Shown here one piece after another: positions 33,573 to 42,875 of a DNA stretch of 64,000 nucleotides; within the stretch, counting starts at the first letter, position 1, and every line of letters begins with the position of its first letter. Location: NCBI RefSeq assembly GCF_900107415.1, contig NZ_FNPX01000007.1, forward strand, positions 1-64,000. Reading direction: 5' to 3'. A program made the translations under genes and the position numbers. The DNA is from Jannaschia faecimaris (GTDB taxonomy: Bacteria > Pseudomonadota > Alphaproteobacteria > Rhodobacterales > Rhodobacteraceae). The notes beneath the pieces are model-generated. The model was not told where the DNA came from and ran no database searches. It saw nothing but the letters and a program-made list of their open reading frames with translations.

Positions 33573-34483
33573 TGGGGCACGTTGCGATCCTTGGCGTTTT
33601 TGTCGCCGACACAACCTTCAACGCCGACCGTCAACCCCGGATGGGTGAGACGATCCTGGGCAACTCCTTCACCCTCGGGCCGGGGGGCAAAGGCTCGAAT
33701 CAGGCAGTTGCGGCGGGTCGCGCGGGGGGGGAGGCGCATTTCGTCGCGCGGATCGGGCGCGATGCGTTCGGTGACATGGCGCGCAAGGTCTGGGCTGAGG
33801 CGGGCGTCACGCCTGCGGTCATCGACTCGGACGAGGCGACGGGGGCCGCGATGATCTTCATCGAGGCCGGGTCGGGCGACAACGCCATCATCGTGGTCCC
33901 CGGTGCCGCTGGCGGCATCACCCCCGCGGATGTGGAGGCGCGGGCCGACGTGATCGGCGGTGCCTCGGTGTTCATCACCCAGTTGGAACAGCCGATGGAC
34001 GCTGCGATGCGCGGGCTGGAGATCGCACGGGAGGGGGGGGCGGCGACAATCCTGAATCCGGCTCCGGCGGCAGAACTGCCTGAGGGGATGCTGTCCCTAT
34101 GCGACTACATCACCCCGAATGAGACCGAGGCCGAGGCCCTTTCCGGGATTGCAGTGCGCGATTTGACATCAGCCCGCGCAGCGGCGGATGCGCTCTTGGC
34201 TATGGGGGTCGCCAAGGCGGTGATCGTGACCTTGGGTGCGCAGGGCGTACTCTATCATGACCGTGACCGGTCAGTGCCGGTCCCGGCGATCACGGCGGGC
34301 CCGGTGGTCGAGACGACGGGCGCGGGTGACGCCTTCAACGGGGCATTTGCGACCGGCCTGGCCGAGGGGATGGACCCAGTCGCGGCGGCGCGGTTCGGAT
34401 GCGCCTGTGCTGGTCTGTCGGTGACACGGCCCGGTGCTGCGGCGTCCATGCCGACGCGGGCGGAGATCGACAAGCTGCTGTAG
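33572..34483 (+). CDS. rbsK: Ribokinase, PfkB family
   Basis: Phosphorylates D-ribose (or a related sugar) at O5. 303 residues: GPGGKGSNQAVAAGR (sugar-binding signature), FVARIGRDAFGDMA, and the anion-hole motif ETTGAGDAFNGAFA with the catalytic Asp. Third gene of SGNH-FucU-rbsK. The first residues (GHVAILGVFVADTTF) lack the usual GSINMD, so the sugar specificity may differ from ribose; ribokinases of the same length in roseobacters sit in mixed sugar loci. Confidence 0.87.
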   Translation: MGHVAILGVFVADTTFNADRQPRMGETILGNSFTLGPGGKGSNQAVAAGRAGGEAHFVARIGRDAFGDMARKVWAEAGVTPAVIDSDEATGAAMIFIEAGSGDNAIIVVPGAAGGITPADVEARADVIGGASVFITQLEQPMDAAMRGLEIAREGGAATILNPAPAAELPEGMLSLCDYITPNETEAEALSGIAVRDLTSARAAADALLAMGVAKAVIVTLGAQGVLYHDRDRSVPVPAITAGPVVETTGAGDAFNGAFATGLAEGMDPVAAARFGCACAGLSVTRPGAAASMPTRAEIDKLL

Positions 34484-34491
34484 GGGGCGGA

Positions 34492-35052
34492 TCAGCGTCC
34501 AGCCTGCCACTCGGCCACGGCGTCGAGCGGATAGAGCAGCATCAGGATGTTCAACGCCAGCCCGTCGCGGATGATCAGGACCGTCGTTGCCTCAAACAGG
34601 AGGATAAGAGCGACGGTTGCCCAGACCGGCAGTTTCGATGCCAGCCAGAATCCGACCATCATTGCCCCGATATCGGCCACCGCGTTAAGGACGCTGTCCC
34701 CGTAGTAATCGAGTGAGATCGTCACCGCGCGGTAGCGTTCGATGACTGCGTCAGAATTCTCTACCAGTTCCCATAGGGCCTCCACCGCCGTCGCGATGGC
34801 CATTCGCCAACCAAAGGAAAGCTGCGGCATAACCATCCAGAGCAGGCCGAAAAACACAAAGCCGTGGATGACGTGCGACGGCGTATACCAGTCACTGAGG
34901 TGTTGGGAGTTCTCGGAGCTGACAACCGTGCCGTGCCAGAGTTTGACGTAACCACACTCGCAGATGGGCGCACGCCCGATCCACAGAAGCCATGCGGCGG
35001 ACGCCAAGACCATCGCGGCGGCCAGGACATATGGGAGGCGGTTTTTAGTCAT
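34492..35052 (-). CDS. DUF2585 / UPF0314 membrane protein
   Basis: A 186-residue membrane protein of unknown function. Four to five hydrophobic segments, with the conserved CECGYVKLWHG and SENSQHLSDWYTPSHVIHGFVFF blocks followed by LWELVENSDAVIERYR, which I recall as the UPF0314/DUF2585 family. The long frame to 35466 is a shadow of the ROK gene; the start MTKNRLPY at 35052 fits family members. No known role; convergent with rbsK. Confidence 0.83.
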   Translation of the reverse strand: MTKNRLPYVLAAAMVLASAAWLLWIGRAPICECGYVKLWHGTVVSSENSQHLSDWYTPSHVIHGFVFFGLLWMVMPQLSFGWRMAIATAVEALWELVENSDAVIERYRAVTISLDYYGDSVLNAVADIGAMMVGFWLASKLPVWATVALILLFEATTVLIIRDGLALNILMLLYPLDAVAEWQAGR

Positions 35053-35132
35053 CGCACCAAGGGGGCACAGCCGCGATGATCCGTCCAGAGCGATCTTGCG
35101 GGGCGTGGTGCCTTTGCGCATTGAGCGCGGTG

Positions 35133-36329
35133 TCAGCCCGCGGCCAGACCCGAGTTCATGTCCAGAAGGAACTGCGATGAAATGGGCCCGCTGGCGGCAC
35201 CGACCGCCCGCGCGCCAAGGCCGATTGTGCCGACTTCGATCCGGGGCGGAATCAGGCCGCGCGTGTCCTGATTGGCCAGATAGCGACGAATCCGATCGGC
35301 CAATTCGATGCGGATCTCTGACGGGAATGCTCCGTCGATCAGGATCGCCTCGAAATCGATCACGGCGCAGATCGATAGGCAGGCGCGGGCCAACTCCTGC
35401 GCGATCTGACCCAGCCAGGTATCGACATGGCGGGAAATGTTGCTCCAATCTTGGGGCTGCGCCCAAAGGGCAGACGGGCTGATGTCGGATTCGCGTAATC
35501 GCTTTTCCAGAAGATGGATTGAGGCGGTGTCGACCAGTTGAAGGCTTTCTCCATTCGGTCCCATGGTCGGGAGTGAGCCAAGCGCGCCTGCATTGCCCAA
35601 TCGCCCCTCGTAGACCGAGTGATTGAGAACCACACCGCCGCCGACATAGGCCCCGACGAAGAAGTAGGCGTAGTCTCGAAACTCCTTGCCGCGCCCGAAT
35701 ACCTGTTCCGCCTGACAGGCTGCGGTGGCGTCGTTCGCGATCGAGGCGGGCAACCCGGTAAGTGCGCTGGCCCGCCGGACAATGTCGATGCCAGACCAGG
35801 TTTTGAACGGGCCGCCGCTGCGGACTGTCTCCCGGTCGTCCTGCAGCTCGAAGGGGGCGGCGACGCCAATGCCGCAGATCCGTGACAGTTGAGCCGACGT
35901 CAGGCCGGCCGAAATCGCCGATGTGGCGTTGTCGAGAAAGGCGAACACTTCGCCGGGGTCTGGTCTTGTATAGGTCACGACCCTAGAGGCGCGGGTCTCT
36001 CCGCTCAGGTCGATCAGCACCAATTCCGCTGAGCGGCGCCCGATTTTGAGGCCCCAGGACAGGGCCCCATCCGGGGACAACCGCATCGGAAGGGACGGTT
36101 TACCGACCTTCCCGCGCACCGGCTCTCCGCGTTCAAGAAGGCCGTCCGACTCCAGCCGTTTCAGGATCGCCGAAACCGTCGGCGGCGACAGCCCGGCACG
36201 CCGCGACAGATCGCTTGCAGGAAGAGAGCCATGGCGCAGGAGCAACGAAAGAAGCAGTCTTTCGTTGTGGTTTCTCACACCCTTCTGGCTCAGCCCGGTC
36301 GAGATTGTTCTGACGACGCTATTGCTCAT
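35133..36329 (-). CDS. ROK-family transcriptional regulator (FrcR/NagC-like)
   Basis: A 398-residue ROK repressor. Winged helix at about residues 18-70 (NERLLLSLLLRHG, then LSPPTVSAILKRLESDGL), then the ATPase-like ROK domain with GIGVAAPFEL and VGAYVGGGVVLN; the zinc-binding CxCGxxGC cluster of NagC is absent. Divergent from frcBCA with a 180-bp gap holding a TTAGTTAG dyad; in Sinorhizobium the homologous frcR regulates frcBCAK. Therefore likely sugar-responsive repressor of frcBCA; this is inference from arrangement. Confidence 0.87.
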   Translation of the reverse strand: MSNSVVRTISTGLSQKGVRNHNERLLLSLLLRHGSLPASDLSRRAGLSPPTVSAILKRLESDGLLERGEPVRGKVGKPSLPMRLSPDGALSWGLKIGRRSAELVLIDLSGETRASRVVTYTRPDPGEVFAFLDNATSAISAGLTSAQLSRICGIGVAAPFELQDDRETVRSGGPFKTWSGIDIVRRASALTGLPASIANDATAACQAEQVFGRGKEFRDYAYFFVGAYVGGGVVLNHSVYEGRLGNAGALGSLPTMGPNGESLQLVDTASIHLLEKRLRESDISPSALWAQPQDWSNISRHVDTWLGQIAQELARACLSICAVIDFEAILIDGAFPSEIRIELADRIRRYLANQDTRGLIPPRIEVGTIGLGARAVGAASGPISSQFLLDMNSGLAAG

Positions 36330-36375
36330 GCACTTCCTTCAATGGGACGCATAAATCCTATCTAGCTGTGCTACC

Positions 36376-36400
36376 TTAGTTAGTAAAGAAACCTAATTAA
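36376..36400. promoter_or_regulatory. Candidate ROK operator upstream of frcB
   Basis: TTAGTTAG (36376-36383), 9-base spacer, CTAATTAA (36393-36400): inverted repeat with one mismatch in eight. AT-rich island in a GC-rich region, between the divergent ROK and frcB genes, and just ahead of a TTGACA (36405-36410). ROK regulators bind such AT-rich dyads. Confidence 0.55.
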
Positions 36401-36509
36401 TTAATTGACACAGTGTCGGCAGGCTGGCAGGAAATGGCCCACAGGACGGCGATTCCAACACGGCCATGCCGCTGCGACCGTTCAGTTTTACGTTCTAGGG
36501 AGGAACACC

Positions 36510-37529
36510 ATGAACAAGCTTCTTATCTGCTCCACTGCTGCCATTGCCTTTTCGGGGGGTGCGGCCCTTGCCGATGCACATGGCACTTCGGCGTGCCTGA
36601 TTACCAAGACGGACACCAACCCGTTCTTCGTCAAGATGCGTGAAGGTGCGGAAGCTGCCGCCGCCGAGAATAACATCACGCTGCGCTCCTATGCGGGTAA
36701 GATCGACGGGGACCACGAGACCCAGGTCGCCGCCATTGAGACCTGCATCGCTGATGGCGCATCGGGCATCCTGATCACCGCATCCGACACCTCTTCCATC
36801 GTCGGTGCCGTAAGCCAGGCCCGCGACGCCGGTCTGTTGGTTATCGCGCTGGACACACCGCTTGATCCCATCGATGCCGCCGACGCGACATTCGCCACCG
36901 ACAACTTTCTGGCCGGTGAGCTGATCGGCCAGTGGGCCGCAGCGTCGCTGGGCGATGAGGCCGCGAACGCGAAAATCGCTATGCTCGACCTCGCCGTCAG
37001 CCAGCCCACCGTCGGCGTGCTGCGCGACCAGGGCTTCCTGCAGGGCTTCGGTATCGACCTTGCCGATCCGAACGTGAACGGCGACGAGGACGACCCCCGT
37101 ATCGTCGGCAACGACGTCACCGCCGGCAACGAGGAAGGCGGGCGTCGCGCGATGGAGAACTTGTTGGCCGTCGATCCCGAGATCAACGTCGTCTATACCA
37201 TCAACGAACCCGCCGCCGCCGGTGCCTACGAGGCGCTGCGCTCCATTGGCCGGGAAAACGACGTGCTGATCGTTTCGGTCGATGGCGGTTGCCCCGGGGT
37301 GGCCAACATCGAAGACGGTGTGATCGGTGCCACCTCGCAGCAGTATCCCCTGCTGATGGCGTCGATGGGTATCGAGGCGATTGCCGCCTTCGCCGCCGAC
37401 GGCACCATGCCTGAGCCGACCGAGGGCAAGGATTTCACCGACACCGGTGTCGCCTTGGTTACGGATCAGCCAGTTGATGGCGTCGAGAGCATCTCGGTGG
37501 CCGAGGGTAAGGAACTCTGCTGGGGCTAA
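36510..37529 (+). CDS. frcB: Sugar ABC transporter, substrate-binding protein (FrcB-like)
   Basis: Periplasmic binding protein type 1, 339 residues, signal peptide ending GGAALADA. Contains [51 protein letters not shown] and a C-terminal VATSQQYP-like [16 protein letters not shown], resembling FrcB of rhizobia (fructose/ribose/mannose). GGGAGGAACACC precedes the ATG at 36510. First gene of frcBCA. The exact sugar is uncertain; the neighbouring ribokinase suggests ribose or fructose. Confidence 0.87.
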   Translation: MNKLLICSTAAIAFSGGAALADAHGTSACLITKTDTNPFFVKMREGAEAAAAENNITLRSYAGKIDGDHETQVAAIETCIADGASGILITASDTSSIVGAVSQARDAGLLVIALDTPLDPIDAADATFATDNFLAGELIGQWAAASLGDEAANAKIAMLDLAVSQPTVGVLRDQGFLQGFGIDLADPNVNGDEDDPRIVGNDVTAGNEEGGRRAMENLLAVDPEINVVYTINEPAAAGAYEALRSIGRENDVLIVSVDGGCPGVANIEDGVIGATSQQYPLLMASMGIEAIAAFAADGTMPEPTEGKDFTDTGVALVTDQPVDGVESISVAEGKELCWG

Positions 37530-37558
37530 TCGCCTCATTTCATGATATGGAATCGACA

Positions 37559-37581
37559 GGGCGGTCGCATCGCGGTCGCCC
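37559..37581 (+). other. Hairpin between frcB and frcC
   Basis: GGGCG (37559-37563) pairs with CGCCC (37577-37581) and inner CGC with GCG, separated by a short internal loop. As between urtA and urtB, it sits between receptor and permease genes and may raise receptor yield. Weak. Confidence 0.35.
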
Positions 37582-37608
37582 CGTCTGGCAGACGTGGGAG
37601 AGGGCACC

Positions 37609-38691
37609 ATGACGACGGATTCGGATAACTACGAAGGCGCAAGCAACAGGGTCGAGGCTGTTGCCCAGTTCGAGGATAAACGCCGGGGGTTCATGGCCAA
37701 GGTGCAACACGCGCTGCACGTCAATCCCGCGCTTGTCCCGCTGTTCGTGCTGCTGACGTCCATTCTCGTCTTCGGCCTTCTGCTGGGTTCGCGTTTCTTC
37801 AGCCCGTTCGCGATGACGCTGATCCTGCAACAGGTGCAAATCGTCGGGATCGTGGCCGCAGCCCAGAGCCTTGTCATTCTGACTGCCGGCATCGACCTGA
37901 GCGTGGGTGCTATTGCGGTCATCTCCTCGGTTATTATGGGGCAGTTCACGTTCCGGTACGGCATCCCGGTCGGCCTGTCGGTGGCGCTGGGCCTGGCATT
38001 CGGCACGGCTATCGGTGCACTCAACGGTTGGCTGGTATCGCGGATGAAGCTTCCGCCCTTCATCGTCACGCTGGGCATGTGGCAGATTGTTCTTGCCGCG
38101 AATTTCCTTTATTCCGCTAACGAAACCATCCGCAGTCAGGAAATCGAGGCCGAGGCCCCGCTGCTGCAATTCCTTGGCACGACCTTCAAGATCGGTGCTG
38201 ACGCAGACGGACGGGGCGGGGCGACGTTTACGTACGGCGTGATTGCGATGGTCCTAATCGTGGTCATACTGGCCTATACACTGCGCCAAACGGCTTGGGG
38301 GCGTCATGTCTACGCTGTGGGAGACGACCCGGAAGCGGCGCAGCTGTCCGGCGTGAACGTCAACCGCACCCTGATTTCTGTCTACGCGCTGACCGGGTTC
38401 ATCTGTGCGATCGCAGGCTGGGCACTCATCGGCCGGATCGGTAGCGTCAGCCCCACGTCTGGTCAGCTTCTCAACATCGAAAGCATCACGGCCGTGGTGA
38501 TTGGCGGCATCTCTCTCTTCGGTGGGCGCGGGTCGATCATGGGCACGTTCTTCGGGGCCCTGATCGTCGGCGTCTTTACCTTGGGGCTGCGCTTGGCCGG
38601 GGCGGATGCGCAATGGACATACCTTCTGATCGGTGTCCTGATCATTGCCGCCGTCGCGGTTGACCAATGGATTAGAAAGGTGTCGGCATGA
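37609..38691 (+). CDS. frcC: Sugar ABC transporter permease (FrcC-like)
   Basis: A 360-residue RbsC/FrcC-type permease with eight to ten transmembrane segments. Recognisable: SLVILTAGIDLSVGAIAV near the substrate channel and the EAA-like AVGDDPEAAQLSGVNVNRT, FGGRGSIMGTFFGALI. An N-terminal cytoplasmic tail of about 40 residues precedes the first helix, as in FrcC. Overlaps frcA by ATGA. Confidence 0.9.
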   Translation: MTTDSDNYEGASNRVEAVAQFEDKRRGFMAKVQHALHVNPALVPLFVLLTSILVFGLLLGSRFFSPFAMTLILQQVQIVGIVAAAQSLVILTAGIDLSVGAIAVISSVIMGQFTFRYGIPVGLSVALGLAFGTAIGALNGWLVSRMKLPPFIVTLGMWQIVLAANFLYSANETIRSQEIEAEAPLLQFLGTTFKIGADADGRGGATFTYGVIAMVLIVVILAYTLRQTAWGRHVYAVGDDPEAAQLSGVNVNRTLISVYALTGFICAIAGWALIGRIGSVSPTSGQLLNIESITAVVIGGISLFGGRGSIMGTFFGALIVGVFTLGLRLAGADAQWTYLLIGVLIIAAVAVDQWIRKVSA

Positions 38692-39458
38692 GCAATCCAA
38701 TCCTTCAGGCCCGGGGCCTCGTTAAGCGTTATGGTCGAGTTACCGCGCTGGATGACTGCGACTTCGACCTGCACGCAGGCGAGATCGTGGCCGTCATCGG
38801 TGACAACGGGGCGGGCAAGTCGTCGCTGATCAAGGCGATGTCTGGTGCGGTCGTCCCCGATGCAGGGGAAATCCTTCTGGAAGGTAAACCGGTTCGTTTC
38901 AACACTCCCAACGATGCGAGGGCCGAAGGGATCGAGACGGTTTACCAGACGCTTGCCATGTCGCCCGCCTTGTCGATCGCGGACAACATGTTCATGGGCC
39001 GGGAACTGCGAAAGCCCGGTTGGCGCGGGTCCGTTCTGCGACAGCTCGACCGCGCGAAGATGGAGCAGGTCGCACGCGACAAGCTGTCGGATTTGGGACT
39101 GATGACAATTCAGAATATCAACCAGGCGGTTGAAACCCTTTCTGGCGGACAACGGCAGGGTGTGGCGGTGGCCCGCGCTGCGGCATTCGGCTCAAAAGTC
39201 ATCATCTTGGACGAACCGACAGCCGCGCTTGGCGTCAAGGAGTCTCGCCGGGTGCTGGAACTCATCCTGGATGTGCGGTCCCGAGGAATTCCCATCGTGC
39301 TGATTTCGCACAACATGCCCCATGTCTTCGAGGTGGCGGACCGGATTCACGTACATCGGCTCGGCAAGCGGCTGTGTGTGATTGACCCCAAGGACTACAC
39401 CATGTCCGACGCGGTGGCCTTCATGACTGGTGCCAAGGACGCCCCCTTGGCTGCCTGA
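38688..39458 (+). CDS. frcA: Sugar ABC transporter ATPase (FrcA-like)
   Basis: A 256-residue single-domain ATPase: Walker A GDNGAGKSSLIKAMSG, signature ETLSGGQRQGVAVARA, Walker B VIILDEPTAALG, switch ISHNMPHV. RbsA and most carbohydrate ATPases of this class have two such domains (about 500 residues); the single-domain form is that of FrcA. Last gene before the gene-poor region that leads to the chemotaxis cluster. Confidence 0.92.
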   Translation: MSNPILQARGLVKRYGRVTALDDCDFDLHAGEIVAVIGDNGAGKSSLIKAMSGAVVPDAGEILLEGKPVRFNTPNDARAEGIETVYQTLAMSPALSIADNMFMGRELRKPGWRGSVLRQLDRAKMEQVARDKLSDLGLMTIQNINQAVETLSGGQRQGVAVARAAAFGSKVIILDEPTAALGVKESRRVLELILDVRSRGIPIVLISHNMPHVFEVADRIHVHRLGKRLCVIDPKDYTMSDAVAFMTGAKDAPLAA

Positions 39459-40692
39459 CTTTTCGGCATCGGAAAAATCCCTTTCGGTCCCGAAGCGGTC
39501 GGAGTTGGGTTTCAGATTCGGCTCTGGATCGAATTTCTTGTCATGTGATTGGTAGGCTGCGATGCTGGTGCGGCAAACGAAGTTGGCAATGAGGCGCGAG
39601 GACAATTGCAAGTTATGCGGGGAGGATTGTTTGATCCTGCATTGCCCCGTGCCCGAATGCTCCTGATGTACTCGCGTGAAGTCACACGACTTGGCACTAC
39701 TCCGGGTCGGGACGCGACGGCTCCGAAGTCCCACTTTCCCCGGCAGAACCCCTTTGCCGGTCCGCGACTGGATGGATGGCCGCGCCAGCAGTACGCGACA
39801 CAGGCAGTGTCTAATTCTTTGCTGATCCGGAGGCAGACACTGCGGGTCGCTTCCCACCTCCTGTTCAACTTTGTGCGAGGAAGAGCCAAGACCGGGCCCT
39901 GAAAGGCCGTTGAAGACTGGTGCATATAGAGCCGAGATGCGCTTTCAAAAAACCCTGAAACGTGTTGGACAGTCCACTCTTGGAGGGGCAACTCGAACTT
40001 CGTCTGGTCACGTCAGTACTCCGTAACAATTCTTGTTGTGGCATGTGCCCTAAGACGGAGCTTATGATACTTGGGGCCTGGCTTGGGCATGATCCGGATG
40101 ACAGGCTGCGCGAATTCGACCAACTGCGCTCGCTTGGATGTGAACCTGCCCGATGGTCCGGCGTTTCTCCGCTTCGGCGCCTTTTTCGATGGGACCCACG
40201 CCGATGGTCTGGCCAGCCCGGCAGTTCAGTCCGCCCGATCTGGTTCGCGGGTGGCGGTATGCCTGCCGCAGAGCGGGTCCCATCGGGCCAAGGATCACGG
40301 CTTCCGTCCGCCACGTCTTTTGTGCCGCGCTAAAAGTGGACACTGCGCCTGTAACTGGATCAGCTTGAAACTGAGAAATCTCGTGACCTATCGTTTGGTC
40401 GTCTTCGCCTCCCAGGCAAGCGACTGGACCTGATCCGCTGTGAGCGTTGGGCATATGCACGAGCCATACGGTCCGTAGCCCCCAACCCTCGCTGAGCGCG
40501 ACTGGCGAAAAGCGCACAACCAGTTCCGCGCGCCTCCTCTCTTTGATTTGGGCCCGGGCTCGTTTCCGCATGTTCGGAGTAACTCGACCAACGCCGAAAG
40601 CCAAAGGTTGACGCGATGAACCAAGACCTCCTGAAGTGTACCTAATTGATCTCTTGATCGGCGGCCAGATCAGTGCTGCGCGAACTGTCATG
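39459..40692. other. Gene-poor region at the left edge of the chemotaxis cluster
   Basis: Over 1.2 kb without a convincing gene. Several frames of 60-240 codons are open on both strands, but none has a good start, a recognised motif or codon bias like the neighbours. Possible decayed mobile or coding DNA; I see no inverted-repeat pair or transposase motif that would prove it. A T/A-rich small stem (TTTTC / GAAAA) follows frcA. Confidence 0.6.
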
Positions 40693-42387
40693 TTATGCGG
40701 CTGCATTTTTTTCAAAGAGCTCATGGTCATCAATATCTTCGGAATCCTCCATGTTGCCATCACCGATATCAAAGAATGAGATGACATCGTTCAGTTGCAA
40801 AGACTGTCCAGCTAGCATGCGAGAAGTCTCTGCGCTTTCGTTCGCTGAAGTCGCATTTTGCTGAATGACCCGGTCAAGTTCGCGGATTGCCTGGTTAATC
40901 TGATCCGCCCCCACATTTTGTTCTCGCGTTGAAGCAGAAATCTCGGCCACCAAGTCCGCGGTTCGCTGGATGTTCGGGACCAACGTTTGCAGCATGCGCC
41001 CGGCTTCCCCTGAGACTTCGATGGTTTCACCGGAAAGTGACCCGATCTCGGCGGCAGCATCCTGGCTGCGTTCTGCAAGCTTGCGAACTTCGGAAGCTAC
41101 GACCGCGAAGCCCCGACCGTGTTGTCCCGCCCGGGCGGCCTCTACAGCCGCATTCAGAGCGAGGAGGTCCGTTTGCCGTGCAATTTCCTGGATCACGTTG
41201 ATTTTTTCGGCGATCGTCCGCATGGCGCGTACCGCGCGCTCGACAGCCTCGCCCGAAACACGAGCATCGCTCGCGGACTGATTTGCAATCTTCTCTGTCT
41301 GCCCGGCATTATCGGCGGCCTGCCGAATATTTGCGGTCATCTCCTCGATGGACGCCGATGCTTCCTCTGCTGCTGCCGCCTGCTCAGTAGAGCCTGCTGA
41401 AAGCTGCGCGGCTGTGCGGGACATCAATTCTGCCGTTTCCGATACGCTCTCGGCACTGCGCGCCGCATTTGCGATTACCCTGCGGATGCGGGACGCCATG
41501 TCGCGAAGGGCAATACCAAGGCGATCGGATTCTGACCGCGGTTCGACCGATACAGTCAAGTCACCTGATGATATCTGCTCTGCCGCCAGGCTCATTGCGC
41601 GCAAATCCGACGTCATGGCCGCCATCTCACGAAGCAGAGCCCCGATTTCGTCGTTTCGGCGAGCCTCGATTTCGATGTCGAGATTTCCCCGTGCAACCTC
41701 GCGGACGACGCGAACGGCCTCGTCAAGGGCGGCACCGGCAGATCGGGCCGCAACAAATGTGATGATCGACGCGAGCGCAATTGCCACAAGGGCCAAGAAA
41801 CCCTTGTGTTTCGCATACGCCCACCATGCTTTAGCCAGCCCGCTACTGCTGACACCAATATAGAGAATCCCTTCGACCTCGCCCGTTCGTTTTCCATATA
41901 TTGGGAAAAACTCCGTCTTGTAGTCGACTCCAAGAACGGTTGCCTCGCCTTCAAAAATCTCACCGGCACTGACCGCTGCATGAATTTCGCTTGTCTTGTC
42001 CAGGGCCGTTCCAATTGCTCGTTCACCGTCGACGGTGAGAATGTTGGTTGACCGGCGGACAAATTCACCCTGTTCCCTGTCAAGGACGAAGACAGTAGAT
42101 TTTTCGCCGGTTATCGCGCCGATTTCGTCCATCAATTCGTGGTTCAGAAACATTGGCGGAAGGGTCCATTCGATCCGTTCCAAATTCCCATCGTCACCGA
42201 TTGTCAAACTGACCGAGTCTTTTCCGAGTTCGATAACCGAGGCTGCCACTCGCATACTGCCATGCAGTTTTTCCGTAGTCGCCTCTGTTCGTTTTTCCCA
42301 TAATTCAGTCCCGATAATCAAACCGGCCGTGCCGAACGCGACAGCTATAGTGAGAACTATCGCCTTATACTTTAACGAAAACGCCAT
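40693..42387 (-). CDS. Methyl-accepting chemotaxis protein, membrane type with Cache-like sensor
   Basis: A 564-residue chemoreceptor. TM1 at about residues 8-29, periplasmic sensor of about 150 residues with Cache-type features ([38 protein letters not shown]), TM2 at about 185-207, HAMP ([20 protein letters not shown]), then signalling domain with the tip [21 protein letters not shown] and [13 protein letters not shown]. The tail is acidic ([14 protein letters not shown]). Start at 42387 after AGAGGTCC. It is divergent from the che operon and supplies a likely input. Ligand unknown. Confidence 0.9.
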   Translation of the reverse strand: MAFSLKYKAIVLTIAVAFGTAGLIIGTELWEKRTEATTEKLHGSMRVAASVIELGKDSVSLTIGDDGNLERIEWTLPPMFLNHELMDEIGAITGEKSTVFVLDREQGEFVRRSTNILTVDGERAIGTALDKTSEIHAAVSAGEIFEGEATVLGVDYKTEFFPIYGKRTGEVEGILYIGVSSSGLAKAWWAYAKHKGFLALVAIALASIITFVAARSAGAALDEAVRVVREVARGNLDIEIEARRNDEIGALLREMAAMTSDLRAMSLAAEQISSGDLTVSVEPRSESDRLGIALRDMASRIRRVIANAARSAESVSETAELMSRTAAQLSAGSTEQAAAAEEASASIEEMTANIRQAADNAGQTEKIANQSASDARVSGEAVERAVRAMRTIAEKINVIQEIARQTDLLALNAAVEAARAGQHGRGFAVVASEVRKLAERSQDAAAEIGSLSGETIEVSGEAGRMLQTLVPNIQRTADLVAEISASTREQNVGADQINQAIRELDRVIQQNATSANESAETSRMLAGQSLQLNDVISFFDIGDGNMEDSEDIDDHELFEKNAAA

Positions 42388-42563
42388 TCCACGGACCTCT
42401 TTCCATGACATACTAGCCGACCGTTTAGACGGCGGGATGGGCGAGTTGTGCGGGTATTATCCTAAGATTGAGTGAAGCGAGGCGGAAAAAAATCGTTCCG
42501 CAATAAGAATATGGAAAGGTTTGCCCTTTAGACCGGCTTGGAGACTTGGACGGGAAGAGCCAC

Positions 42564-42875
42564 ATGACAGACCGCGGACAATCCGGCTGCACGCTTGCAG
42601 AAGAAGCATCGAACCCGCACCGGGTATTCGATCTCAGCAGAGATCTTTCCTTAGACGGCGCGACAGAGTTGCTCCCATTGCTTGAAGCTTGGATATCAGA
42701 AGCCCCAAAGGGTGCACATCTGGAGTTCCGACTTCCGTCGCTCGTCAGTTCAGTGGCCGTGCAATTGGCCGTCGCTGCGCAGCGCTCAGCAATTGAACGT
42801 GGCTTGGCGGCACGGGTTACGGTTTCCGACCCGGTGGGGCCGCGGCTTTTCACTGAGAGGGAACCCGCAGCATGA
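42564..42875 (+). CDS. STAS-like domain protein of the chemotaxis operon
   Basis: A 103-residue protein with the size, alpha/beta pattern and location of STAS-domain proteins that begin some alphaproteobacterial che operons (VFDLSRDLSLDGATELLPLLE, then LPSLVSSVAVQLAVAAQRSA). The phospho-acceptor Ser region is diverged, so the STAS call is moderate. Start MTDRGQSG at 42564 after GGAAGAG. Overlaps cheA by ATGA (42872-42875). Possibly a scaffold or phospho-switch in the array. Confidence 0.6.
   Translation: MTDRGQSGCTLAEEASNPHRVFDLSRDLSLDGATELLPLLEAWISEAPKGAHLEFRLPSLVSSVAVQLAVAAQRSAIERGLAARVTVSDPVGPRLFTEREPAA

Noticed and set aside
40062-40787. 241-codon minus-strand frame near the cheA-side receptor
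   Set aside because: No motif, no ribosome site, overlaps the 3' end of the receptor gene, and its composition is like random open frame in GC-rich DNA.
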